From Bacillus sp. AFS059628 (GTDB lineage Bacteria > Bacillota > Bacilli > Bacillales > Bacillaceae_G): a DNA stretch of 39,306 nt. Made by a program: the position numbers and the translations under genes. Positions 8,838 through 18,179 of this stretch are shown piece by piece (positions within the stretch are counted from its first letter, which is position 1; each line of letters starts with the position of its first letter). The stretch lies in the NCBI RefSeq assembly GCF_002571225.1, contig NZ_NVEC01000064.1, positions 15,671-54,976 on the forward strand, written 5' to 3'. The notes beneath the pieces are model-generated. The model did no database searches, was not told where the DNA came from, and worked only from the letters and a program-made list of their open reading frames with translations.

Positions 8838-10613
8838 GTGGCTGAAAGAACACATGCATGTGGAAAAGTAACAGTAGAAGCAGTTGGACAGACAGTTCAA
8901 TTAAAAGGTTGGGTACAAAAACGCCGTGATTTAGGTGGATTAATCTTTATCGACTTACGTGACCGTACAGGTATTGTACAAGTTGTATTTAATCCAGAAA
9001 CATCAAAAGAAGCACTAGAAGTCGCAGAAACAATTCGTAGCGAATACGTATTACACATAGAAGGTACAGTTGTTGAGCGTGGTGAAGGTGCGATTAATGA
9101 TAATATGGCAACTGGTCGTATTGAAGTACAAGCAACGAAAGTGAACGTATTAAATGCAGCGAAAACAACGCCAATCATTATTGCTGATGATACAGATGCA
9201 TCAGAAGATGTGCGTTTAAAATATCGTTATTTAGACTTACGTCGTCCTGTAATGTTCAATACATTCAAAATGCGTCATGACGTAACAAAAACAATTCGTA
9301 ATTTCTTAGATACAGAAGAGTTCTTAGAAGTAGAAACACCAATTTTAACGAAGAGCACGCCAGAAGGAGCTCGTGACTATTTAGTACCAAGTCGTGTACA
9401 TGACGGTGAATTCTATGCGTTACCACAGTCTCCACAGCTATTTAAACAGCTTCTTATGGTCGGTGGATTTGAGCGTTACTATCAAGTAGCACGCTGTTTC
9501 CGTGACGAAGATTTACGTGCAGACCGTCAACCTGAATTCACGCAAATCGATATCGAAGCTTCATTCTTAACACAAGATGAAATATTAGATATGATGGAGC
9601 GCATGATGACGAAAGTTATGAAGGATGCAAAAGGTGTAGAAGTGAGTGCACCATTCCCTCGTATGAAATATGCTGATGCAATGGCTCGCTACGGTTCTGA
9701 TAAGCCAGATACACGCTTTGAAATGGAACTAACAGATTTATCTGAGTTTGCAGCAGGTTGTGGCTTTAAAGTGTTTACAAGTGCTGTAGAAAGCGGCGGA
9801 CAAGTAAAAGCAATTAATGCAAAAGGTGCTGCGAGCAAATACTCTCGTAAAGATATCGATGCATTAACTGAATTCGTGAAAGTATACGGTGCAAAAGGTT
9901 TAGCTTGGCTTAAAGTGGAAGAAGACGGCTTAAAAGGACCGATTGCGAAATTCTTCAGTGAAGAAGATGCAAATGTGTTAATGAGCACATTAGAAGCTAC
10001 TGCTGGTGACTTATTACTATTCGTAGCAGATAAGAAGAGCGTTGTTGCGGATAGCTTAGGCGCACTTCGTTTACGTCTAGGTAAAGAGCTTGAGTTAATT
10101 GACGAAAGTAAATATAACTTCCTATGGGTAACGGATTGGCCACTTCTTGAGTACGATGAAGATGCAGATCGTTACTTCGCAGCTCACCACCCATTCACAA
10201 TGCCATTCCGTGAAGACGTTGAGCTACTAGAAACAGCACCAGAAAAAGCACGTGCACAAGCATATGACCTTGTATTAAACGGTTACGAGCTTGGTGGTGG
10301 GTCACTTCGTATTTACGAGCGTGACGTACAAGAAAAAATGTTCAAAGCACTTGGATTCTCACAAGAAGAAGCACAAGAGCAATTCGGATTCTTATTAGAA
10401 GCATTCGAATACGGTACGCCACCACACGGCGGTATCGCATTAGGTTTAGACCGTCTTGTTATGTTACTTGCAGGACGTACGAACCTTCGCGACACAATTG
10501 CATTCCCGAAAACAGCAAGCGCAAGCTGCTTATTAACAGAAGCTCCAAGTCCAGTTGCTGAAGCACAGCTTGAAGAGTTAAACTTAAAATTAAGCTTAAA
10601 AGAAGAGAAGTAA
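8838..10613 (+). CDS. aspS: aspartyl-tRNA synthetase
   Basis: Charges tRNA-Asp with aspartate. The 591-residue length fits the bacterial class IIb enzyme: N-terminal OB-fold anticodon-binding domain (about 1-105), catalytic core with [18 protein letters not shown] as motif 2, a bacterial GAD insertion domain (about 280-420), and motif 3 [15 protein letters not shown] near the C-terminus. The start is GTG 8838 with TAGGGGGA as ribosome binding site, overlapping the hisS stop. It is the second gene of the T-box-controlled operon. Discriminating or non-discriminating activity cannot be decided by eye. Confidence 0.97.
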   Translation: MAERTHACGKVTVEAVGQTVQLKGWVQKRRDLGGLIFIDLRDRTGIVQVVFNPETSKEALEVAETIRSEYVLHIEGTVVERGEGAINDNMATGRIEVQATKVNVLNAAKTTPIIIADDTDASEDVRLKYRYLDLRRPVMFNTFKMRHDVTKTIRNFLDTEEFLEVETPILTKSTPEGARDYLVPSRVHDGEFYALPQSPQLFKQLLMVGGFERYYQVARCFRDEDLRADRQPEFTQIDIEASFLTQDEILDMMERMMTKVMKDAKGVEVSAPFPRMKYADAMARYGSDKPDTRFEMELTDLSEFAAGCGFKVFTSAVESGGQVKAINAKGAASKYSRKDIDALTEFVKVYGAKGLAWLKVEEDGLKGPIAKFFSEEDANVLMSTLEATAGDLLLFVADKKSVVADSLGALRLRLGKELELIDESKYNFLWVTDWPLLEYDEDADRYFAAHHPFTMPFREDVELLETAPEKARAQAYDLVLNGYELGGGSLRIYERDVQEKMFKALGFSQEEAQEQFGFLLEAFEYGTPPHGGIALGLDRLVMLLAGRTNLRDTIAFPKTASASCLLTEAPSPVAEAQLEELNLKLSLKEEK

Positions 10614-10614
10614 G

Positions 10615-10659
10615 AAAAAAGTCTAGGTGGTTATACTATAGCCATCTAGACTTTTTTTG
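10615..10659 (+). terminator. terminator after aspS
   Basis: AAAAAAGTCTAG and GTGG pair with CCATCTAGAC and seven Ts, with one mismatch and a roughly 10-base loop. It ends the hisS-aspS operon and directly borders the 154-bp repeats. Confidence 0.88.
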
Positions 10660-10661
10660 AG

Positions 10662-10815
10662 AGGAAGTTTAAAAAGTCCGGTTTAGATAACTGTCGCATC
10701 TCATCGTTACGTATGCTAGTCCGGTGCTCGAGTAGTACTCCTACACTGCGCTCCTCCTAGCATACGTGCCTCGATTTGCTCGGTTCTCTAAATCCTCCTT
10801 TTTAAACGTGTATTT
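10662..10815. repeat. 154-bp intergenic hairpin element, copy 1
   Basis: The unit begins AGGAAGTTTAAAAAG and ends CGTGTATTT. Subterminal TTTAAAAAG and CTTTTTAAA are inverted, TTTAG pairs with CTAAA, and ACGTATGCTAG pairs with CTAGCATACGT, so the whole unit can fold into one long hairpin. It is richer in GC than its surroundings and has no open frame. Size and hairpin form recall the bcr interspersed repeats of the B. cereus group and MITEs, but I cannot assign a family. Confidence 0.85.
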
Positions 10816-10969
10816 AGGAAGTTTAAAAAATCCGGTTTAGATAACTGTCGCATCTCATCGTTACGTATGCTAGTCCGGTGCCCGAGTAGTACTCCTACAC
10901 TGCGCTCCTCCTAGCATACGTGCCTCGATCTGCTCGGTTCTCTAAATCCTCCTTTTTAAACGTGTATTT
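10816..10969. repeat. 154-bp intergenic hairpin element, copy 2
   Basis: A direct tandem copy of 10662-10815, of exactly the same length and with three substitutions (G to A near the start, T to C after GTGC, T to C after CGAT). There is no spacer between the copies. Confidence 0.88.
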
Positions 10970-10994
10970 AGGAAGAAATAAAAGTCGGTTTACA
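10970..10994. repeat. stub resembling the start of a third 154-bp element
   Basis: AGGAAG is followed by AAATAAAAGTCGGTTTA, which lines up with TTTAAAAAGTCCGGTTTA of the full units with a few changes and one deletion, and then diverges. It may be a truncated third copy or the original flank. Confidence 0.45.
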
Positions 10995-11045
10995 TTATGT
11001 CTTCATTTTCGAAATATGTATTTTTAGGAATTCTATAACTTTTTC

Positions 11046-11074
11046 TATACAAATAGTCGGAAAAACGCTAGAAT
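11046..11074 (+). promoter_or_regulatory. possible promoter of tcdA
   Basis: TATACA at 11046-11051, a 17-base spacer and TAGAAT at 11069-11074. The -35 matches at only four positions. It is the best candidate in the 119 bases between the repeats and tcdA. Confidence 0.35.
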
Positions 11075-11113
11075 ACATGGTAGACCATTTTTGTAATAGG
11101 AGTGTAGAGCTGA

Positions 11114-11881
11114 ATGTTACATCAATTTTCACGTAATGAATTAGCCTTCGGTAAAGAAGGACTTGAAATATTAAAAAATAGTACAGTCGGTATTTTAGGA
11201 ATTGGCGGCGTAGGTTCTTTTGCAGCTGAAGCGTTGGCGCGTTCTGGCGTTGGACGTCTTGTATTAGTTGATAAAGATGTTGTAGATATTACAAACGTAA
11301 ACCGTCAAATTCACGCTTTAGTATCTACTGTAGGACGTTCAAAAGTAGAATTAATGAAAGAGCGTATCGCAGATATTAACCCAGAGTGTGAAGTAATTGG
11401 ACTAGAAATGTTTTACACAGATGAAACATATGAAGAGTTCTTTAAATACGGTTTAGACTTCGTAGTGGATGCATCTGATACGATTACGTTCAAAATTCAT
11501 TTAATTAAACAATGTTTACGTCGTAAAATTAAAATTATCTCAAGTATGGGTGCAGCAAACAAAATGGACCCAACCCGTTTCCGTATTGCAGATATCTCTA
11601 AAACACATACAGATCCAATTGCGAAAGTCATTCGTACGAAACTTCGTAAAGAGGGTATTAAAAAAGGTGTAAAAGTTGTCTTCTCTGATGAAAACCCAAT
11701 CGTAATTCGTGAAGAAGTACGGAAAGAAATCGTACCAGACGAAAATGCAAAAATTCGTAAAGCGAAATTACCGCCTTCATCAAATGCATTTGTACCATCT
11801 GTGGCAGGCTTAATTATGGCAAGTCACGTTGTACGTGAACGCATTAAAAATGTAGAAGTGAAACGTGTAGGGCAAGAATAA
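11114..11881 (+). CDS. tcdA: tRNA threonylcarbamoyladenosine dehydratase (ThiF/E1-like)
   Basis: TcdA uses ATP to cyclise t6A37 of tRNAs that read ANN codons to ct6A. It belongs to the ubiquitin-activating E1-like ThiF/MoeB superfamily. The 255-residue protein has the nucleotide-binding glycine motif GIGGVGS at 29-35, then VDKDVVDITNVNRQ (52-65) with the Asp and Arg expected to contact ATP. There is no CxxC zinc pair, as in TcdA and unlike MoeB. ATG 11114 follows TAGGAGTG. The B. subtilis counterpart is YrvM. It is a single gene with its own terminator. Confidence 0.9.
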   Translation: MLHQFSRNELAFGKEGLEILKNSTVGILGIGGVGSFAAEALARSGVGRLVLVDKDVVDITNVNRQIHALVSTVGRSKVELMKERIADINPECEVIGLEMFYTDETYEEFFKYGLDFVVDASDTITFKIHLIKQCLRRKIKIISSMGAANKMDPTRFRIADISKTHTDPIAKVIRTKLRKEGIKKGVKVVFSDENPIVIREEVRKEIVPDENAKIRKAKLPPSSNAFVPSVAGLIMASHVVRERIKNVEVKRVGQE

Positions 11882-11887
11882 AAGAAA

Positions 11888-11920
11888 AGCATATATCCAT
11901 TTTGGATATATGCTTTTTTA
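11888..11920 (+). terminator. terminator after tcdA
   Basis: AGCATATATCC pairs perfectly with GGATATATGCT around a five-base loop, followed by a run of Ts. Confidence 0.92.
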
Positions 11921-11926
11921 TATGTA

Positions 11927-12109
11927 TTAAAGAAATAGGGATATTTGCATTACTACTAGTTCAAATGTAAGCAATGCTAGTAAGTAATGATCATATTTAT
12001 CTGATGTATAGGCGGACGTCTTTTTTAAACTGTTAATAGTGAAAAGAGCTAAAGTTAGGACGAGAATACCGAGTGTTATTTTGAAGACTATTAAAGAAAT
12101 AGTAACCAG
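11927..12109 (-). pseudogene. possible remnant of a small membrane-protein gene
   Basis: On the minus strand a frame of 60 sense codons ends in TAA at 11929-11927. It reads as two hydrophobic helices (about residues 3-26 and 42-60) joined by a polar loop SLKKTSAYTSDKYDHY, which looks like protein rather than noise. No ATG, GTG or TTG with a ribosome binding site opens the frame, and a TAA precedes it at 12118-12116. It is therefore either a decayed gene that lost its start or a chance frame. I do not recognise a family. Confidence 0.35.
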
Positions 12110-12281
12110 TTCCCTTTAAAAATATATGTTTATAATACCATTTTAGTAAAAAATATCCAATATGTATCGATATTTTCCTTGTATAACAGGGAGGGATATT
12201 TCGTCAATTTTTGTCAGTAAATCGATATTCCTTGTCGAATCGTCGATATAATTTCATGTACCAATATACTCTTTAACGAAT
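12110..12281. other. gene-free AT-rich intergenic stretch with a near-repeat
   Basis: There is no plausible gene here. ATCGATATTTTCCTTGT at 12166-12182 recurs as ATCGATATTCCTTGT at 12221-12235, with GTCGATATAA nearby at 12242. No promoter is convincing. Confidence 0.4.
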
Positions 12282-12328
12282 AAAAACAGGGATGCCACTC
12301 AGTCAAAAAAGTGACGTCCCTGTTTTTA
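12282..12328 (-). terminator. bidirectional terminator after the rsfA-like gene
   Basis: AAAAACAGGGATGCCACT pairs with AGTGACGTCCCTGTTTTT with two mismatches. The hairpin overlaps the minus-strand stop codon at 12326-12328 and has A/T tracts on both sides, so it can work in both directions. Confidence 0.85.
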
Positions 12329-12967
12329 ATTCTCTGCAGAATAAATAATATCTAAATTTCCATTTTGATCTGTTTTGAAAATGGGAGCAATCTGTTCTTC
12401 TTGTTCTTCAACCGAAACGAGTTTTCGAGCACGGTCCATAATTCTAACAAGCATTGCATAATCTTCTTCGATTGCTTGTTGTTTTTTTGAGAGTACCGCT
12501 AATTTTGCTTCCAGTTCATGATTCGTTTTTTTCAAAGTCGTGAGCTGAGCTTGTAATACTTCATTTTCAGTTTGTAACTTTGTGAGCGAAGGGTTGGTAT
12601 GCTCTAAGTTTTGCAAAAATGAGATGACATGTTGCATTGTAAGATCCTGCTTGTTTGGCATAATATCTTCTGAAAACTCGGCATCGATTACGAGTTGTTT
12701 CGTTTTCGTGAAATGCTCTTTTTCTATTTTAGCTTCAGAACGCTTTAATTCTTTACGTTGTTTTTTCGCAAGCTGCACAGCATCTTCGTAATTCGATCTT
12801 ACTTCAGCATTCCATCTAAAGCCGCAAGCTGCTGAAGTGCGGTTCAATGCATCGCCGACTTCATCGAATGCTTTTATTTGTGTACTGCCGCTGCGAATAT
12901 GTCGTAAAACAGTTTCTGCTAAAAGGAGATCGTCTTCTTTTGTCCATGCATCTTGACGTGTTTTCAT
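12326..12967 (-). CDS. RsfA family transcriptional regulator
   Basis: A 213-residue DNA-binding protein of the family of B. subtilis RsfA and YlbO, known as prespore or sporulation regulators. The N-terminal Myb/SANT-like domain (1-60) includes [17 protein letters not shown] and CGFRWN. Residues 64-90 are strongly basic, and a coiled coil runs through about 127-176. The start is ATG at 12967-12965, preceded by GGAGG seven bases upstream; the frame is open further back, even into rarA, but no better start is visible. The start codon lies in the perfect inverted repeat at 12965-13003. rarA lies 37 bases upstream on the same strand, so the two are probably co-transcribed. The target genes here are unknown. 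Confidence 0.85.
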   Translation of the reverse strand: MKTRQDAWTKEDDLLLAETVLRHIRSGSTQIKAFDEVGDALNRTSAACGFRWNAEVRSNYEDAVQLAKKQRKELKRSEAKIEKEHFTKTKQLVIDAEFSEDIMPNKQDLTMQHVISFLQNLEHTNPSLTKLQTENEVLQAQLTTLKKTNHELEAKLAVLSKKQQAIEEDYAMLVRIMDRARKLVSVEEQEEQIAPIFKTDQNGNLDIIYSAEN

Positions 12968-13003
12968 AAGCGAAACCTCCATAATGGTGACGTTTTCGCT
13001 TAT
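12965..13003 (-). promoter_or_regulatory. 11-bp perfect inverted repeat around the rsfA-like translation start
   Basis: CATAAGCGAAA (plus strand 12965-12975) and TTTCGCTTATG (12993-13003) are exact reverse complements with 17 bases between them. In minus-strand RNA the ATG is paired in the stem and the GGAGG ribosome binding site lies mainly in the loop. It fits a translational control hairpin or a dyad operator. Confidence 0.6.
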
Positions 13004-13004
13004 G

Positions 13005-14291
13005 TTACCCTTTATTTTTCGTTTTATTCGAACTTTGTAATCTTTCATATACAGTAGAAAGTGCTTGCTCAAATTTCCCTGTCGTTTTCGGCTTATAATA
13101 TTGTTTGTTTTTTATTTTATCAGGTAAGTATTGTTGCTGTACCCAACCATTTGGATGGTCGTGTGGGTATAAGTATCCAATGCCTCTTCCAAGTGATTCT
13201 GCGCCTTTGTAATGACTATCTTTTAAATGACCTGGGATGTCGCCTGTTTGACCGTTCCGTAAATCGTATAATGCAGCATCAAGTGCTTTATAAGCTGAGT
13301 TTGATTTTGGTGATAGGCAAAGCTCGATAACAGCATTTGCAAGTGGTATGCGTGCCTCTGGGAATCCTACTCGTTCAGCTGATTCTATAGCTGCTAGCGT
13401 ACGCGGTCCGGCTTGCGGGCTAGCAAGTCCGATATCTTCATATGCCATAATAAGAAGACGTCTACCAATGCTTTGCAAATCACCTGCTTCAATAAGGCGT
13501 GCTAAATAATGAAGTGCTGCATTTACATCACTTCCGCGCACCGATTTTTGAAATGCCGATAATACGTCATAATGAGCATCTCCACCTTTATCGTGAACGA
13601 AGCTCTTTTTTTGCAAGCATTCTTCTGCGATTTCTAGCGTGATTTCCGCAGCTTTATCATCCGTTGTAAAGCTAGATAATACAGCTAGTTCAAGTGCATT
13701 ATAAGCGGAACGCATATCTCCGCCTGATGCATTTGCAAAGTGATGTAATGCTTCAGGCGTAACCGTTACATCATATTCTCCAAGACCTTTTTCTTTATCT
13801 TCAAGTGCTCGTTTTAAGCCGATTAAAAGATCATCTTCTGTTAAAGCGTGTAATTCGAAGATTTGACAACGACTTCGAATAGCAGAATTAATAGCATGGA
13901 ACGGATTACTCGTCGTTGCCCCAATTAAGGTAAGAAGTCCGCTTTCTAAATGAGGTAATAGAAAATCCTGTTTTGCTTTATCTAGACGGTGTACTTCATC
14001 TAAAATTAAAACGAGGTGTCGATGCATCTTTGCTTCTTGTACGACAACTTCCATATCTTTTTTATTATGAGTAACAGCATTTAATAGGCGAAAAGGGGTT
14101 CCGGTACTGCCTGCAATTGCGCTCGCAATGGATGTTTTTCCAGTGCCTGGAGGGCCATATAAAATCATAGATTGAAAATGATTTGCTTGGACCATTCGCC
14201 ATAAAATCTTTCCTTCACCAACTAAATGTTGTTGTCCGATAATTTCTTGAATATTTGTAGGGCGCATTCGATGTGCGAGTGGTTGTTTCAT
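13005..14291 (-). CDS. rarA: replication-associated recombination protein RarA (AAA+ ATPase)
   Basis: RarA (MgsA, YrvN) is a clamp-loader-like ATPase that acts at stalled replication forks. From ATG 14291-14289, with GGGAG nine bases upstream, it has 428 residues. Walker A GPPGTGKT lies at 46-53, Walker B LILDEVHR at 95-102 with D98 and E99, and sensor 1 GATTSNP at 124-130. The C-terminal half ([17 protein letters not shown] and [14 protein letters not shown]) is the characteristic tetramerisation region of the RarA/WRNIP1 family. A longer open frame upstream starts in non-coding sequence without a ribosome binding site. It is divergent from cymR and probably co-transcribed with the rsfA-like gene. 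Confidence 0.95.
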   Translation of the reverse strand: MKQPLAHRMRPTNIQEIIGQQHLVGEGKILWRMVQANHFQSMILYGPPGTGKTSIASAIAGSTGTPFRLLNAVTHNKKDMEVVVQEAKMHRHLVLILDEVHRLDKAKQDFLLPHLESGLLTLIGATTSNPFHAINSAIRSRCQIFELHALTEDDLLIGLKRALEDKEKGLGEYDVTVTPEALHHFANASGGDMRSAYNALELAVLSSFTTDDKAAEITLEIAEECLQKKSFVHDKGGDAHYDVLSAFQKSVRGSDVNAALHYLARLIEAGDLQSIGRRLLIMAYEDIGLASPQAGPRTLAAIESAERVGFPEARIPLANAVIELCLSPKSNSAYKALDAALYDLRNGQTGDIPGHLKDSHYKGAESLGRGIGYLYPHDHPNGWVQQQYLPDKIKNKQYYKPKTTGKFEQALSTVYERLQSSNKTKNKG

Positions 14292-14455
14292 TTTTACCGT
14301 CTCCCTTAAAGTATAATCTCTTTCTATCGTATCATTTTTTTTAGTGGAATTTGAAATAGGATGCTGTTTTGTGGGAAAAATGAATGTGAATATTTTCATT
14401 TTTCTTTCAATTGTAATAATTTCCGAGTTTTTCAATGTGATTTTATGTTATCATT

Positions 14456-14484
14456 TTGATACACAAGTTGAAATTTCTTATAAT
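14456..14484 (+). promoter_or_regulatory. sigma-A promoter of cymR
   Basis: TTGATA at 14456-14461, 17 bases, then TATAAT at 14479-14484. A second TATAAT at 14497-14502 may serve a weaker start. The region is shared with divergent rarA, for which no good promoter was found. Confidence 0.7.
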
Positions 14485-14583
14485 ACTATATTATGCTATA
14501 ATTTCATAGGATTTTAAATTGTGTTCTTTTATAAATAAGATATAACCAATAGAAGTGAAAATTTGAAAAGAGGTGCAAAATAG

Positions 14584-15000
14584 ATGAAGATTTCAACGAA
14601 AGGCCGTTACGGCTTAACAATTATGATCGATCTTGCAAAAAAGTTTGGTGAAGGTCCAATTTCCTTAAAATCAATTGCGCAGGCACATGATTTATCGGAA
14701 CATTATTTAGAGCAATTAATTTCACCACTTCGTAACGCTCGTCTAGTAAAGAGTACGCGCGGGGCATATGGTGGATATGTATTATCAGATCAACCGGCTA
14801 ACATTACAGCTGGTGATGTAATCCGTGTATTAGAGGGTCCGATTAGTGTTGTAGAAATGATAGAAGAAGAAGAACCAGCACAACGCCAATTATGGATGCG
14901 TGTTCGTGATGTGGTGCAAGAAGTGTTAGATAGTACAACGTTAGAAGATTTAGTACGTTATGAGGAAGAAAATCACGGGGGCTATATGTTTTACATTTAA
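14584..15000 (+). CDS. cymR: Rrf2 family cysteine metabolism repressor CymR
   Basis: CymR represses cysteine and sulfur-uptake genes when cysteine is plentiful, acting in complex with the cysteine synthase CysK in B. subtilis. The 138-residue protein begins MKISTKGRYGLTIMIDLAK, nearly identical to B. subtilis CymR, with a winged HTH including LSEHYLEQLISPLRNARLVKS (39-59). It has none of the three cysteines that bind Fe-S in IscR, which separates it from that relative. AAGAGGTG precedes the ATG. A cysteine desulfurase gene follows after 35 bases. Likely targets in this window are the yrrT-mtnN-mccA-mccB genes. Confidence 0.93.
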   Translation: MKISTKGRYGLTIMIDLAKKFGEGPISLKSIAQAHDLSEHYLEQLISPLRNARLVKSTRGAYGGYVLSDQPANITAGDVIRVLEGPISVVEMIEEEEPAQRQLWMRVRDVVQEVLDSTTLEDLVRYEEENHGGYMFYI

Positions 15001-15035
15001 TTCCTTGTGAAACGATTTGGAAAGAAGGAGATTTA

Positions 15036-17313
<2,278 letters not shown>

Positions 17314-17316
17314 AAC

Positions 17317-17354
17317 GAGAAGCCTCTGCCGATTCGCGGTTAGAGGTTTCTTTT
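17317..17354 (+). terminator. terminator after mnmA
   Basis: GAAGCCTCT pairs with AGAGGTTTC (one G-U pair), followed by TTTT. Confidence 0.75.
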
Positions 17355-17359
17355 ACATA

Positions 17360-17403
17360 AAGCGAATTTTCGTTCGCTTGGAAAATACATTCTTTGTTAT
17401 AAT
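17360..17403 (+). promoter_or_regulatory. promoter of yrrB-recD2 with an inverted repeat at the -35 region
   Basis: TATAAT at 17398-17403 is preceded by TG one base upstream, an extended -10 that can work with a poor -35. AAGCGAA at 17360-17366 and TTCGCTT at 17373-17379 form a 7-bp inverted repeat where the -35 would lie, so a regulator could bind there. Confidence 0.6.
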
Positions 17404-17423
17404 TTGTTGTAGAGGTGAAGGAC

Positions 17424-18083
17424 ATGTCAAACAAACTTGAAACAGGTATTCAATATATGCAAGAAGGAAACTGGGAAGAAGCTGCTAAAAATTTCACAGA
17501 AGCAATCGAAGAAAATCCGAAAGATGCGCTTGGATACATTAATTTTGCAAACTTATTAGATGTACTTGGTGACAGTGAGAGAGCGATTTTATTTTATAAA
17601 CGTGCATTAGAGCTAGATGATAAATCTGCGGCTGCTTATTATGGATTAGGTAATGTATATTACGGTCAAGAGCAATTTGCAGAAGCTAAAGCTGTATTTG
17701 AACAAGCGATGCAGGCTGGCTTACAATCAGCTGATGTAACATTTATGCTAGGTATTACGCATGTGCAACTTGGAAATGATCGTCTTGCACTGCCGTTTTT
17801 ACAAAGAGCAACAGAATTAGATGAAAATGATGTAGAAGCTATGTTCCAGTGTGGACTTTGCTTTGCGCGATTAGAACATATTCAAGAAGCGAAACCTTAT
17901 TTTGAAAAGGTATTAGAAATGGATGAAGAGCATGCGGATGCGTATTATAATTTAGGCGTTGCGTACGTATTTGAAGAAAATAACGAGAAGGCTCTTGTTT
18001 TATTTAAGAAAGCAATTGAAATTCAACCAGATCACTTTTTAGCTGGTAATGGTGTTCGTTTATTAGAGCAAGAAGCTGAATAA
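17424..18083 (+). CDS. yrrB: tetratricopeptide repeat protein YrrB
   Basis: A 219-residue soluble protein made almost entirely of about six TPR units of 34 residues, each with the typical A/G and Y/F positions, for example AYYGLGNVYYGQEQFAEAKAVFEQA and AYYNLGVAYVFEENNEKALVLFKKA-like segments. TPR proteins mediate protein-protein contacts; the partner is unknown. ATG 17424 is placed six bases after GAGGTG; an in-frame ATG nine bases earlier overlaps this site. recD2 follows 96 bases downstream, an arrangement shared with B. subtilis yrrB-yrrC. Confidence 0.88.
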   Translation: MSNKLETGIQYMQEGNWEEAAKNFTEAIEENPKDALGYINFANLLDVLGDSERAILFYKRALELDDKSAAAYYGLGNVYYGQEQFAEAKAVFEQAMQAGLQSADVTFMLGITHVQLGNDRLALPFLQRATELDENDVEAMFQCGLCFARLEHIQEAKPYFEKVLEMDEEHADAYYNLGVAYVFEENNEKALVLFKKAIEIQPDHFLAGNGVRLLEQEAE

Positions 18084-18097
18084 GATGAAAATATAGT

Positions 18098-18148
18098 TAA
18101 TGGGTAGTTATCCCTCATCTAAATAGGTGGGGGATGTACTGCCCATTA
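18098..18148 (+). repeat. intergenic hairpin repeat upstream of recD2
   Basis: TAATGGGTAGT (18098-18108) pairs with ACTGCCCATTA (18138-18148) with one mismatch. Inside, ATCCCTCATCT pairs with AGGTGGGGGAT using G-U pairs. No T run follows, so it is not a standard terminator. Its right half recurs at 1-30 and its core recurs at 32119-32140. Confidence 0.7.
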
Positions 18149-18179
18149 AATCGAAACGAAACCGGAAAGGAGAGGAAAG

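Noticed and set aside
14292-14435. 48-codon N-terminal extension of rarA
   Set aside because: Not similar to RarA, AT-rich intergenic composition, and ATG 14291 has GGGAG at the right distance.
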